Below, one piece after another: positions 1 to 16,870 of a stretch of DNA of 64,000 nucleotides. The position numbers and the translations under genes were made by a program. Source of the DNA: Enoplolaimus lenunculus (taxonomy: Eukaryota > Nematoda > Enoplea > Enoplida > Thoracostomopsidae); contig JASANG010003170.1 in the NCBI GenBank assembly GCA_030248215.1, positions 124,001 to 188,000 on the forward strand, given 5' to 3'. The notes under the pieces are model-generated. The model worked only from the letters and a program-made list of their open reading frames with translations, made no database searches and was not told the origin of the DNA. The first letter of the stretch is position 1. Every line of letters begins with the position of its first letter.

Positions 1-3000
1 ACAACCGGACATTGGAAATGTGAAAAACGTTAAGTTTAGTATTGGAATTCAAGATGACAGCGATAGCGAAGATGATAATGACGATAGGGTTACCGCATGC
101 AACCGCGATTCAATGCTTAATGAAAGACAACGACATTTAGCGAATTTACCTCCGAATCACACTTCTGGGTCAAGTTGGAATGGTGCCAATGGTGCGGAAA
201 TTCAGCCTAAGCAGATTAGTTTTGATGACCGAGGACCGGATGTGGCGGCTGGGAGAAGGAGACAGCGATATACGTCTGAGCTCGATAGTAGCATAACTGG
301 GACCAAGGTAAGATGCTTTATCTAGCTTAAAACATTTTCAAAGACTTTATACTTGTTATAAAAATATATGTCATAATAATTTAGGGTTCTTTATTGGTCA
401 AGAAATTGCAAAATTATTGTAAAAACTTTATTGCGCAAAGGCATTTAGGATTTTCGAGTATACGGATAACCGGATATATTTCTTTTCGAATGCATAGCCG
501 TATATTTTTCATATCCGGATATAGGGAGATCATCTGTGTTTGACACCAGTGCAGATTTCGCGTTAGGATAATTGATATGCAGAAATTGTCTTAAACATTT
601 CATTAGAGCAGTGGAGTGTTGATTTTGAAAATTGTTTACTTTACTTGGATTGTTAATATTGGTTAGAAATGGGTTCACATGTGTCTCATATAGCTAACGA
701 TGATTCGAAAACTAACATGTCGAGGAATTCAAGTCACTATGTTTGGTTTCTTAATGTTGCGTTTTAGGAAGATGAGAAACTACAATTCTGGGAAGTGATG
801 CGACTGAACAAGCGGCCAAGTTGTGTCAATTTTGAAGCAGGCTACAATGTAGATGTTGACGACACGTTCACCAGTCCTTCGAATTTAATTTTGGGCCAGG
901 TGGGTGTAGAATGTTTTTGAAGCCATTGTTGCTCGCTATTTTCTTAATTTTTTAAACAAAAGGTACATTAGGATACTTCTAAAAGGGCGTGTGTGCTTGA
1001 TATTGATTTTGTTGCCTTTTTAACCGTATCTCACATGAATATTTGCTACAAGAACTTATTTCAAACCAGGATTCAAATTGCAACCTAACGACTGGGAGGC
1101 GTTAACGTCACCAGTCAGCTATATGAGATTGACGCTTTACATCAATGCATCTCCTTAAGGATTGATTGTATGTTAATTTTACCGGATGTTGGGGAATCGG
1201 AGTCACATATTACGTATTTTTTGCCACAGGCGAAATTGTATGCTAAGTAGATTGTGTAATAATAAAATGTCTGCTGATAATTTTCGGATATTGGCTCTCG
1301 CGTCTTGTGGAAATTTTACACTGTGCTTATGCCGTGAGGAGTTGCAATTCGAGATGCTGTATGGATTTAGTTTCGTTGCGCCACTACTAGATCAGGCTTT
1401 CCGCTAATGCATATGACAGTATAATAAAGTAGTGTTGGTTTTGTTTCAACACCATTTTAGCAATGGTTGTAGCATTTTTCATTTATTTATAGATTCACTT
1501 AGATATGTGTCGCTATCACGAATGCAAACGATTTGACTTGGACGGTGCGCGTACAAAAGCTGCTTCTGGTTGCCGAGATGTACAAGCATCCTCTGCTAGT
1601 AATGACGTCAGCAGTGCACTGAATGACTATGACCGTCATTCTGCTTGGTTTCATTTGGACTATGCAGTGAAATGTGATAATTTGGAGGCGATACTAACGA
1701 TGGCTGATATTTATCTTGGTCGCGAGCATAATCTATTAGCAGACATGAGTATGGAGGTTAGAAGTTTAAATTTTTTAAAATTAGTTTTTGAGTTTGTGTT
1801 TTGTTTTTTAGTTTTGAGAGTGTTTAGAACTGGCGAAAGTATTGTCAGCAATTAGTGGTAGGTTTTCAAACAAGCAAACTACGTTATGTCTGATTCACTA
1901 AAAAAATGGTAGGTTGCAACGCATATGTGTAGGATACTAACTCAGGGTGATATTTATGGTATTCAGAAAGAAGAAGATAGTTGGGATACTGGAATGCGAC
2001 TAATGGAACGTGCTGGTCAGTTGGGAGATCGCTCTGCAATGATATTTCTTGCTCAAACTTTTGATACTGGAACTGACACGGATGGATCTGATAAGTAAGG
2101 GCCAATCCCATGTATAGATCAAGGGTGGAGCCTATTTTGCGGTACTGCAATGGAGCAAGTTTAAGTTTTAAATTAAGTTTTAGGTTTAGTTATAGGTTTT
2201 GTACTTACGCTGTGGTGGAAGCATTGACTTAGAAATATTCTGATACTACTCGGTCCTGATGCATGAGCCTAAGTAAGTCGTTGAAACTAACATATAATAT
2301 AGTGATTAAAAATTTGAAGCAGTGTTGCAGAGAGTCCAGTGGACCATACATACGATAATATAATTTAATTTGCAAGATGTGAAATCTTTCCGGTTGGTGA
2401 GGGCTACATTTCTGGAACTGTGCGCACCCATGGCAGCAGCATCGATCCTATCAGTGATTTATTAATTTAATTATTGTAACAATTAAGCGTTGCGTTTTTA
2501 GTGTCAAAGATTGGAGCAAAGCAGTTGAATGGTACGAAAAATCGCTCGATGTGGAAGAGAATGAAACGGACACAGTTGTAAACAACGACAGCAATAATTG
2601 TGGCGACGTGGGATTTGACGGATCTCTTGACAATCCAAAGTATATTATTTTAGCTCGGCTGGCTGAAATTTATCGATACGGTGGCCATAAATGCATCAAA
2701 GATCCAAGTCGAGCTGGTAAGTACTCACTGGAGAACTAACTGAGTTTAAAGATACAACAGCATAATATTATGAAAGTTTAGCCTTTAAGTACGATTTGCA
2801 TAATCGCTTTGTTGCTTATTATTTTTTCGGCTTTTTATGGCCCTCATTGTGTGCGGATTTGTATGCAAAAGTATTCACGTGTAGATTATTACTGTGCACT
2901 CGTTTCTGAGGTTTTGTGGGATTGAATTTTGTATGTTGTGTTTTCAGGAGATTTATATAACGAAGCTGCCGAAGTCGCCATGGAATCTATGAAAGGCAAA

Positions 3001-3069
3001 TTAGCTAATAAGTATTATCTATTAGCGGAGGAATGTTACGGCGAGGTTGTCGATGAAGACAGTGGGTAA
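1..3069 (+). CDS. EEF2K: Eukaryotic elongation factor 2 kinase, C-terminal exons (5' partial)
   Basis: Calcium/calmodulin-dependent alpha-kinase that phosphorylates eEF2 and slows cytosolic translation elongation. Only the part after the kinase domain is in the window. Exons read 1-307, 768-899, 1493-1756, 1967-2094, 2502-2716 and 2948-3069 (stop TAA 3067-3069), all with GT-AG borders and matching phases. Family-typical strings in order are VLGQ-like LILGQIHLDMCRYHE, the HLDYA...LEAI repeat, LADMSME, GDRSAMIFLAQTFDTG, DWSKAVEWYEKSL, then GDLYNEAAEVAMESMKGKLA and YYLLAEECY. These match the C-terminal SEL1-like helical repeats of vertebrate eEF2K, which recruit eEF2. The first exon is serine/acidic and RRQRYTSE-like, corresponding to the regulatory linker. 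The upstream kinase domain lies outside. The intron after 2094 begins almost directly in a TTAGGC-type MITE. Strong call at family level; the nematode name would be efk-1. Confidence 0.93.
2099..2215. mobile_element. Fragment of TTAGGC-core MITE family A in eEF2K intron
   Basis: It begins about four bases after the exon donor at 2094 with GGCCAATCCCATGTATAG, the family A terminus. It continues with the ACTGCAATGGAGCAAG segment and TTTAGGTTTAG. The right terminus is not visible, so this is a left-end fragment. Confidence 0.6.
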
Positions 3070-3858
3070 CGCAAACTTTAGTTTAAGGAAATTGGGAAAC
3101 GGACCCTGCAGTTTAAATGGTGATTCGGTTGAAACAACAGGTATTATGATTCTATTAATATAGATTATACATTTATTTTATGGCAACGCAGTAATGTGGT
3201 TTTGTGATGTTTGTATTCTAAGATATTTCGGAAATGGATGATTATTAAGATACGTATCATAAATTGAATACTGATAGTAAGCGTTTATTTCTAAAAAAGG
3301 TTTTATTTTTCGATGCGATTGAACAGATTTTGGCTTAAACTCTTAAACCTTTTCACACAATTACGGATCATCTTTTTTGAATAGGTTTTTAATTGAACCA
3401 CCTGCTGCAGCATGCCGTAACTATAGGTTAAAAAGAAAGTTTTCTGATAACGATAGTTTACAAGCAGAAAATATGTCCGAATTTTCTATACTTTTTGATT
3501 GGAAACGGAAAGTAATATTTACCATCTACTGTATATAAAATATGTTTGTTGAGTTTTGATGCAGATTGCTTAAAATTGCTTACTACAGCTTTCAACATTA
3601 TGACGCTTATTGCTGTAAGTAACCGGTGCGGTTCGCAATGCTTACTTCGAAAAGTACATAGAATTATTAGTGGCTGATCCAGAAATGTTATCGGGGGGGT
3701 CCCAATATATACGTACCGAAACGGCATGAGCGAGAAGCCAAAGCGTGGGTGCTACTGCAATTAAATTGACAGTTGATTGGTGTTAAAGTTAACGCTCAAC
3801 GAAATAAATATTTTAGTACCAGCTGAAATATTTCGAGTATAAGTTCTTCCACTTTATA

Positions 3859-4059
3859 TACACTGCAAAAAATGGTGAGTCAAATTAACTCCCTCCGAAA
3901 TAGGCTCTACTGGACTACACAAATTGAGTCAACAGAGTCTAACTTGACTCACTTAGTCGCACGTTTGACTTTGATGGAGTCGAATTTGATTCAGTTTGTG
4001 TAGTCCCGTTGAGCCTATTTCGGAGGGAGTCAATTTGCCTCACCATTTTTTGCAGTGTA
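3859..4059. mobile_element. Palindromic MITE with TACACTGCAAAAAATGG termini
   Basis: The left end TACACTGCAAAAAATGGTG and the right end CACCATTTTTTGCAGTGTA are exact inverted repeats. The inner arms (CTCCCTCCGAAATAGGCTC and its complement) also pair, so the whole 201 bp is a near-palindrome. A TA target would fit a Tc1/mariner-type element. A second copy is at 41229-41441. Confidence 0.8.
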
Positions 4060-5198
4060 TGGTTTCATGTTGATGTGTGTTTTCTTGTTTTGTTTGATGC
4101 TGCCTTCATACCGTGTTAATATGTAAATATTCCGTACAAAGTGTGCTTATAATTTGAGTTCTGCGTTAATGTAATAAATTCTGTAAACTTACATTCAAGA
4201 AGCGCAATTTTGGGCCCATGTATACTTTCCTACCATCCCAAAATCTCACCGTCTCAGATTGAAAACTGATAACTTTCAATAGTATTCATCGCAAGCTATT
4301 CTTTGGGCTTAGGTTCAGACTAAGGTTTATTATTTGGAAAGGGGCTTATGTTTACAATTACGCATTTAGGCGTAGGGTCTGGCGTACGCTCTTCCTGTAA
4401 CTTTGGAACTAGCGCATGGTAAGATTAGAAATTCGGCACATTATCAATTTTGAGATCTGCAGTTGCCACTTGAACAAAAAATCGCATAAAGGTGTTTCTG
4501 ATATCATCAGAAAGAACATTAAAAATTACACTTTATCAAATATTTTCTTTCTACATAAATTATTTATTCCGCTACTGAAGGATTAACGAGAGAGGGTTAA
4601 AATTCTTCGCAAAAACAAAACGAATAGCCGCAGTGTTGTATTGAGCTCGCTGGTATCGTGTAAAATTTTCTTCCAATTAGCCAAAAATTGAACGGATCCG
4701 GTATTGTACCACTGCCGAGTTGACCAAAACGCTGGACCACTTCAAAAACGGGCATAGTTTCCTAATATGATTACTTTTTAATTTGAAACCTCCTATTATG
4801 AACACAGGTTTCAAATTCTAAAACACTGTTTAAAGGGGACCCGTATAGTTAATACCCATTAGTTCGCGCCCGGCTCATGGTCCGATCGTAACCGCAGATC
4901 CTAGCGGTCCGACTCTTAACTAGTCGATGTCGCAATTTCATTCTTGGCTGGCAGGCATAGCTAATATAGTACAGGGCCCAAGTAAACTCTAATCCGGCCG
5001 CTCATTTTGTAAATCATGCATCAGGCAATTGAAATGAAACTTTATAGCAATTAAAAGTTGAAATGTTTTTATCAAAACTTCTACGCACATAAGTAGAATT
5101 TTGAGAAAATCCTCGCGTGCAAATCGAGTAACAATGAAAACAAAATCAGCAAGGATTCCCGTATGCGATTGGCGGGTAATCGGGAACGTTAACACGGA

Positions 5199-5990
5199 GA
5201 CTTCTTTGTTCCTAATGAAGTTTGCCGGATATATTGGAATAAGGCCCTGAGCTTTAAAATTTTTTGTAAAGGTTCGTCTGGTACACAGAAAAATGAAATG
5301 TTCTAATACGATATTAATTGATCTGAACTGGGGCTACGCGGGGCCAACAGCTAAAAGTGATATGATATCCCGGGATCTTTTTTCGGTGGAATATTTGGGT
5401 GTTGATATTAAATATATTAAAAAATCATGGGAATGGGTTAAAACGAAATGCGTTGATGGCAAGATGCGAGACCTTGTCTTTAAACTAAGACATAGGTGTC
5501 TATTGACTAACAATAGATTGGTGCATTTTACAGACCGCACCAATTTATGTTTGTATTGCGAACAGTTAAATGTTCAAAATGTTGAGGACAACCCCCATGT
5601 ATTTATACATTGCCCGCGTGCATATAATTTTTTCTTAGAACTGACCCCCTTTTTCTTGAATATAACAAGGACAACGTATTTCGATTTTACTGATATAATT
5701 CTTGGGAAACAGCTGGAATGTCCTTACAGACAGGTTTGTTTCAACTGGGTGGTGCAACAAACTCTGTTTGCTATTTGGAGAGCGCGTTGCTTGCTCAACT
5801 TTGAAAATGAAATTGAATCGCCGAAGGTTATTTTTAGAACAAACATTTTTCGTTCTTTATGCAGGTTGAAAGTAAGATTAAGAACTTCACTGTTTCAAAA
5901 ATTATTTGCAACGATATATAGTGTTCTTGTGTTAACTTTCAAAGTTTAACATATGTATGCTATAAACTGTGTTATATACCAGGTGTTTGA
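5199..5990 (+). mobile_element. 5'-truncated LINE: C-terminal end of ORF2
   Basis: An open frame at 5293-5949 encodes about 218 residues. It contains KLRHRCLLTNNRLVHF followed by CLYC, 12 residues, then H-x4-C (HVFIHC). This is the C-x2-C...H-x4-C zinc-finger region at the end of many non-LTR reverse transcriptases. A different frame just upstream (5199-5290) reads NEVCRIYWNKALSFKIFC, which looks like the preceding part of the same protein, implying a frameshift near 5290. The catalytic RT core and endonuclease are not visible. The clade cannot be fixed from this piece. A pyrimidine-rich (TCTC) tail follows at about 6020-6032. Confidence 0.7.
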
Positions 5991-6032
5991 GCAAGACTTG
6001 GTAGGGTTTATGTAAGTAAACCTTCTCTCTCT

Positions 6033-6197
6033 CTCCATGTTACTTTAAGGAACGTGCAGGTTCCTGGTGGGTCTATATAAGAGTCGGTTTAGAGTATATG
6101 TTATATTTTTGCTTAGGCTTAGGAAGACATTTTTACAACTCTTAGGCTTACGAATACGCTTAATCTACTGTTACGCCCCTAAAAGTAACATTAGCCC
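6033..6197. mobile_element. TTAGGC-core MITE family B
   Basis: The left end CATGTTACTTTAAGG and right end CTGTTACGCCCCTAAAAG...TTAG(G)CC are the family B termini (consensus GGCCAATGTTACTTTAAGG). The core holds several GCTTAGGCTTA units. The phrase CCTGGTGGGTCTATA on the left is shared with the copies at 45651, 58449 and 61669. Confidence 0.75.
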
Positions 6198-6540
6198 ATT
6201 TTCGTTACGCAAATTATACAACCGCACTTGACCTACGTACAATATTCCTTTACTAAAAACATATGCACTCGGAACAGCTATATACTCATTAAACAAACAA
6301 AGGGAACATTTATTTGTACAAAAATAAATAAACACAAGGCTGATAGACGTAAAGAAGGCTAGAACAAAAATTATGAGACAAACTACAAAAAAATGTGTGG
6401 ACAGAAGCAAGACGTTTACATTTATGGCAGTCGGCAAAAAACCGCTAATATAACGCTTACGATTACTAATATTTCAGTTGTTTTCAACTACAGTTAAAAG
6501 CAAGATGCAAATTTGTATACTTAAATCCGTTTCGTATTTT

Positions 6541-6820
6541 TCATTCGTTCTACTCCCTGTACCGCAGGGTATACGTATCAGGTAACATTTCGGCATTTTT
6601 CATTGCACATGCTGCAATTTGTTCTTAATTAAATATTTATTACGAAATTCATCCAGAATGTTAAAAATTTTGTACATCCGTTATTTTGTCTTTGAAATTT
6701 TACAAAACCCCGTGAATATTTGCATGCCTCAACTATGTTGGCTGAAAAGTAAATCATCTTTGAAACTTTTGTACTTCAATATCTGTTATTTTGGTCAGTA
6801 TCGATTACCGCGGTATACAT
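6541..6820. mobile_element. Diverged copy of CCGG-type (family D) repeat
   Basis: The stretch TTACGAAATTCATCCAGAAT, the GTGAATATTTGCATGCCTC segment and TTTGAAACTTTTGTACTTCA recur with about 80% identity by eye at 18640-18800 and, inverted, at 58860-58990. No coding potential is seen. Confidence 0.6.
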
Positions 6821-8073
6821 ACTTACTATAGCGCTATGCTTGTCGTGCGGCACTGTCCGGCGCCGCAAGTTAAAAATATTTTTGTTTACAAATTGATATG
6901 CAGTGTCATGCGGCAACAAATGTTCGTTGCGGTACGGTGTCGGACGTAGCAAAATAATAGTAAAATTTTCATTTCCCCTAAACTGCGAATACTACTTCAC
7001 TCAATCGGATGGCTTAACTTTCAAACAATAATCACACTTGACGATTACATAACATTGATCAGACAAAACAAGTTCGCTTGTCATGAACACTTCTGCAAAA
7101 ACAAACAAAACATTATTTTTTCACAACATTGAGAAAATGATATAAACTGATAACAGAGGGGATTGCAGAAACATTTTTAAAACGGCCATGAAAGTTTTCT
7201 TATTTTTGAAATAGTTTTTTTATTTTTGAAATGGTGCACAAACAATTTGGGCCATGGAGGGCGAAGGCATCTTTTGGGATTCGCTTCCGTGGTTGCGGTC
7301 CTGTTGGAAAACAGTCTCCAATCAGACGTACGCAAAACTCTCTATAACTGGAACGATGTTCACAGATCAGTTAAACTTTGTATACAGGTCGCACAATTGA
7401 ACAAAAAAACCATTATGTATTTAGTAACATTAAAGGTCTTCAAACTACAAACTATAGATACACATTATATACATGTGTATAAGCACATTGATATACAAAG
7501 TTGACTCATTCATGTTTTTAAGTCAACGTTGCTTGACAAAACAATATAAAAAATGATACGTTTTACTTTATCAAGATCACCGGATAACTTCATTTAACCG
7601 CAGGTTGCCGCAACAAAAACCCGAAATCCCGGTGTAAATATTAGCTACAGATAACGTACTACACGAATAGCTGCCGAGAAACAAATTCAAATCCCAAATC
7701 AGCAATGCTCAGAACGCAAATACTATGCACTGTTGCAGCAACGCACCCAGACAGATATTTTTTAGACAAACGACCATTTCGATTTTTAAATTCCAGCACA
7801 ATTCACATGACGATGTATTCTTATGATAGCCAAAGTCCAATTATGTGAAACATAATGCTCGCGGCCAATTTCCACCTATAAACCTGTCAACTCAATTTCG
7901 GAACCGCTACATCAGTCATATTGATACGCAGATCTTCATTTTTGTCGACATAATGCCAGCACCCCAAACACAAAACTCGATTACAATGTCAGCCGACATG
8001 TTACGCTACGAGCTACGATGCAATAATTTGTTAATCTTAATTGCTACCTATCATCAAACATCAAAGTTTTGTA

Positions 8074-12232
<4,159 letters not shown>

Positions 12233-12632
12233 TCAGCCTGCTTATACTGTTGCCACAACTAATTATCTCTCTGTCATTATAAGTACGTAGAGTCAGGTAA
12301 ATAAACTCCAAATAAATTAAAGGCGTTAAATGCTGGTAACGATCGAGACCCTAAATCACCATGCATCGTGTCATTAAGTGAAGGAGGCTGCAGGCCATTC
12401 CTACCAACTACCAAGACCAAACTAAAATTAAACTCTGTTCTAATTCCAAATGATTGATTTTTACAATACGACTTTTGCATAGTTCTGTACCTAGCTATGT
12501 GTATTCCGTCCTTCATTCGTTTGGTTCCAAGACTCCATACAAACACTGAATATTGTGATTTAATGCAGTACTTTTAGTTAATTCGAGAAGCAAATAAGCT
12601 TCGATAGGCTTACACTTGTAGCAATATGGGCA

Positions 12633-12812
12633 CATGTAAAGATCAGAGGTGGATCGTTTTTCTGTGAGACTGCAGTAGAGTAAGCTTAAGCTTTAGACTT
12701 ATTTCTTTGCTTGGCTTAGGCTTAGGCTTAGGCGTTAGAATATGCTCATTCTTACGCTTAGACTTAGGCGTAGGCTGAGGTTTAGGTTTCAGGCTTAGGA
12801 ATATGCCTTAAA
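12633..12812. mobile_element. TTAGGC-core MITE family A, right end lost
   Basis: The left arm TGTAAAGATCAGAGGTGG, then AAGCTTAAGCTTTAGACTTA, GGCTTAGGCTTAGGCTTAGG and AATATGCTCATTCTTACGCT follow the family A order. The usual right terminus (TGTTCCGCCCCTGTTC) is absent. Confidence 0.65.
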
Positions 12813-13722
12813 AGTCGCAACAGTGAAATCAGGACATAGGCAAAGTTGAAATTCTGTACATCTAAATATGCATCAACGTCTCCGTTTTTGGAGTGCAAAT
12901 AAAGCAACAAGCTTCTGACTCAGTGCACCCAACAAAGTTCAACGTTCGGAATCGAGCGATAATTACAACGCTCACATATTCGCTTGGACGCTTAAGGTGT
13001 GCAAATTCCAATATTTCCCTCGTCTGTTTCGTTGGATTTTAAATTTTAATATACTTTGCTAGTGGTTTTTCTTTTTTGTTTAATTTATCCAACAAAGACA
13101 CTGGAAAGGGAGAGCCTTCTATTTATATCCAGCTAATATCTTTGCCAGACTTCGATTTTTTCTTTTTGTTCCATGCTGTTTGTTTTTACCCTGTTTTTAG
13201 AGTAAGCTTAAGCTTTAGACTTATTTTTTTGCTTGGCTTAAGCTTAGGCTTAGGCGTTAGAATATGCTCATTCTTACGCTTAGACTTAGGCGTAGGCTGA
13301 GGTTTAGGTTTCAGGCTTAGGAATATGCCTTAAAAGTCGCAACAGTGAAATCAGGACATAGGCAAAGTTGAAATTCTGTACATCTAAATATGCATCAACG
13401 TCTCCGTTTTTGGAGTGCAAATAAAGCAACAAGCTTCTGACTCAGTGCACCCAACAAAGTTCAACGTTCGGAATCGAGCGATAATTACAACGCTGACATA
13501 TTCGCTTGGACGCTTAAGGTGTGCAAATTCCAATCTTTCCCTCGTTTGTTTCGTTGGATTTTAAATTTTAATATACTTTGCTAGTGGTTTTTCTTTTTTG
13601 TTTAATTTATCCAACAAAGACACTGGAAAGGGAGAGCCTTCTATTTATATCCAGCTAATATCTTTGCCAGACTTCGATTTTTTCTTTTTGTTCCATGCTG
13701 TTTGTTTTTACCCTGTTTTTTG
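12679..13722. repeat. 522-bp tandem duplication
   Basis: The segment 12679-13200 is repeated almost base for base at 13201-13722. Both start AGTAAGCTTAAGCTTTAGAC and both end in the GTTTTTACCCTGTTTTT tract. Only a handful of substitutions are seen, so the event is young. Each unit carries the TTAGGC core of a family A element plus about 390 bp of unique-looking sequence. Confidence 0.9.
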
Positions 13723-14204
13723 ATGTCGACGCGTCGTGTATGTCTTATATAGGTTCGTTTACGGAAAAAGTGTTTTTCGGCAGGTTGGAACCTATTAAAC
13801 TTAGGTTTCTATAATTTCATGGTATTCCCCCCTGGATGATGTATGCGAACTGTGTTAACAGGTCAGTTACTTAGTTGTATTAGGCGCTTGCAAAAAGTCG
13901 TGCGATGCACAAACTACTTAATTTTCTTATGGTGACACCTAATTACGCTGACTGAATTTTGTACCATGATGGTAAGGATACATTAGCAATGAGTTGCAGC
14001 ATGGTGACAATGTAGCCTTACTCTTAAAGAGCAAACTGCAGCCAGGGAACGTGACTTCTGGACGTGGCTAACACGCACAGTCGTGTTCCGGGAGATGATG
14101 GTTGCATTCTACTTATAATTTTTATGATTTTTTTACTTTTTTAGCGATATTGCTTCACTTACGTATTCGACAGATTCGTCGTTATTGCTAAGCAAAAATT
14201 TTTA

Positions 14205-16870
14205 ATGGATAGATATTGTCGAGGTCAAATTGTTGCACAGGCTTCAACCAGCAGTCAAGATATTTTTGGCTTACGTGATGAAACTGACTCGTCAATCCCG
14301 GTCATGAAAATTAAGCGGGGCACAAAGATAAAAAATATTGTGGGATATGTTACCAAAAAGCTAAACGTATGTTTATTATTACAACGTTCTAAACATTGTA
14401 CAAACTCTGTTATGCTGCCGCCACTAAAAACTTGTGATATTCATTTAAGTGAAGCATACATGGTATCTTACCTTTATTGTATGAATCGAGATCAAGATAA
14501 TGAGAATTAGTATTCCCACCGAGAATCTTGAAATATTGCGGAAACGTCTATCAATCTGCTATAATATATGTATGGGTTGAAGATTTCATTCTCTTCTCTT
14601 ATGTATAGACCAACAAGAGATTGGTGAAAAGAATTTACATACCTTATTAAGCAGCGCGAAAAAGCGTTTTTGTGTTTGTACTTGGGGGCGAAAGGTGGAT
14701 GTCCGTCCGAAAAGAATCTCAAGAACCGCTGAACCGACTTTGATAAAGTTTTTTACTTTGAAAGCTCATTATCCTGGGGTGTTAACCTTACATGGGGTTT
14801 TAAAATTTATAACCGTTTATTAGCTACAGGCTAATTTGCATAATTAGTATAGCCTAATTTGAAAATTTTTACAATATTTCCCTAATTATTACGGTTACAA
14901 GCAATCTAATTTCGGCAATAAATGGTTTTTGGGTGCGAAGAATGTGAATAAACTGTCTACATACCTTCAAAACAGATAATTGAATAGTTAGCTAATAGCT
15001 CATTTGCGTATTAGCTTAATTGATAAACCTAAATTAGAACTTTTTTAATTACTTCACTAATTATTAGGGATACTGGTTTGATTTTGGGTGTGAGGAACCG
15101 GAATAGGTTATTTACAAACCTCCAAAACCGATAAATGTATATATACTTAGTTCATAACTAATTTGCATATTAGCTTGATTGCTTAAGTGTGTTCGAGCTT
15201 CGCACAATACATGTAGTCCCACTACGACGACTGGTTCTGCAGTGAGAACGAATTTGTACCAAAACTGTATGCGTACTTTGTATTTGAGGACAACACATGC
15301 GACAAATTCATTTTCGTTGGCTATGGTGCTGCATGTAATAAAGTGGTCTCTTGCGTCGAAGTACTTAAACGGTCTTCCAAAGTGAGATTATACTTAAACG
15401 TTAGCTGCTTTGTGGTTGTTTTTTGTGTTTGTACTGTAGCTGCAGATAGTTTGATATTCGTTCGTTTGGGTTTTACATGGCTTTTTTCTTACATATAACT
15501 GTACGATCGCTGTTTGATTTTTATTTTCAGATTCCTTTGCATCAGACCACAAAGCTGAATTATAGCAGGTTAGTTGTTTGCAGCTGGCTTGAAGTGGCAG
15601 ACGTTACACGTTGTATAAACATTTTATGATATTAGGTGAAGTTTTTTATAGCAAGGCTCTTCGTTAGTTATTTACGCGTCACCCTGAACGCACATATGTC
15701 GTACCAGTGGTAGGTTTGTTCTTTTTTATATTTTAACGGACTAGCGTTTATACATGTGTTTGGTTTTACCTGACATACTTGTGTTTTTTGACAGTTTTTA
15801 ACGAATTATCAAATTTTAGAATTGATGAGTACTGGGAACCCAAAGACGATACAAATCCTGAAAAGTTGGACAGGTAAATATTTCGGCTGTATCATCATTG
15901 GTTATAGCAAAGCAGTATCATATGGCTTGAATTTAGAATTTTAAGTAAATCGTTGAAATGTAACCTACTCAAAGAGAATGTGTGGTAGTTAGCTCGTTAG
16001 GGTAGGTAAGCAAACGTTATACTGCACCTTAGGGCTATGACAACATTATATTATCATAACGTCTGTTAAATTGTTGTTTATATGGTAACGCACATAAGGC
16101 TTATTTAGTGTTTTTTCAGGCTGGTTGTTAAACGAGACATACCAAGTATTAATATTTTGATATCCAAAGAGAAATTGTGCGACGATAATCACTCTGGGTA
16201 GGTAAATGTGTGATGTTTTTTCAAATTGTGATTAAGTTGGAGCGTTAAGATGTTAAGTGTGGTTGTTTTCAAGCAAATTTCCCGGTATGAATGATATGTG
16301 TTATTCAATTTATCTTTGGTCAATGCGTGAGTTCTGTTTTACAACTATTATTTATCTGAACCAGTTCGTTATTGGTGTTGTGGTGCTTTAATATAGTGAC
16401 GGTTGTTGCTCAACAAAGATCTGGAGATCTGGAGTGAACAAATGATTTTTGAATGTGCAAGCTGCAAATATGTATGCATTGTACTCTTCTGCGCAATTCT
16501 AACTGCTAACCCTGTGCAGTAGTCTTGAACTGTTTTTCGTAATATTAGTTTTTACAAATTTCAAGCCTGCATTTCTAAAAATGCATAACATTTCAGGTAT
16601 CAGAAACCTGGCAATATCAATTTGATTAATACATCAGAAACAGGAACGAGCAGTCCAGAGAAAGGTAATCATAGTCGCCGTCGTAAACAGTTTATTCGTT
16701 CGCGAAAATCCGGACCAGATGACAATCAATGGGTGCGACCGGAGAAAAAATCGAAGTCTTCGACTGCTGCTAAAATGCAAAGCGGAAGTAAAAAGAAAAA
16801 TGCGGATAGCGGAACGTCTGAACCAGGGGCAACTTCTGATACGAATGTGACAGTTGATACTGGATCATAG
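14205..16870 (+). CDS. RPP25: RPP25/RPP25L-like Alba protein, RNase P/MRP subunit, complete
   Basis: Alba-fold RNA-binding subunit; in its family it pairs with RPP20 on RNase P and RNase MRP RNA for pre-tRNA and pre-rRNA processing in the nucleus. Six exons: 14205-14366, 15289-15381, 15531-15568, 15820-15873, 16120-16197, 16597-16870 (stop TAG), about 232 residues. The Alba core is in exons 1-2: MKIKRGTKIKNIVGYVTKKL, then FIFVGYGAACNKVVSCVEVLKR, equivalent to the RGxKIRN...FSGxGxAxxKTVxCxEILKR pattern. Exon 3 (LHQTTKLNYSR) and exons 4-5 (DEYWEP...INILISKEKL) continue the family alignment, and HSGYQKPG matches the GYQPP end. The C-terminal tail is basic (SRRRKQFIRSRKSG) and low-complexity. Exon 2's start was chosen because it gives exactly the family length; an in-frame acceptor at 15216 would add 24 residues. 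Confidence 0.9.
14640..15236. repeat. Dispersed repeat E (copy 1) in RPP25 intron 1
   Basis: It shares GTACTTGGGGGCGAAAGG, GGATGTCCGTCCG and AAAAGAATCTCA with 34862-35815. It then has about 160-bp internal units (AACCTCCAAAACCGATAA, TAACTAATTTGCATATTAGC) and the same end GTAGTCCCACTACGAC. This copy has fewer internal units than copy 2. Class unknown; no terminal inverted repeat found. Confidence 0.75.

Larger units (their letters stand above)
3070..8073. other. Convergent intergenic region, no host gene recognised
   Basis: This is the space between the 3' ends of the eEF2K gene (+) and the SH2D4 gene (-). It holds a palindromic MITE (3859-4059), a LINE fragment (5199-5990), a TTAGGC-core MITE (6033-6197) and a CCGG-type repeat copy (6541-6820). 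A GC-rich 6829-6960 piece resembles the AGGGTTGCGCT elements. I see nothing interpretable in 3070-3858, 4060-5198 and 6961-8073. Short open frames there look like chance. Confidence 0.6.

Noticed and set aside
4989-5195. Minus-strand frame MLTFPITRQSHTGIL...
   Set aside because: Lies just upstream of the LINE fragment; no family match and no neighbouring exon that fits.
7226-7504. 92-codon plus-strand frame
   Set aside because: AT-rich, no family resemblance, no splice partners; likely chance.
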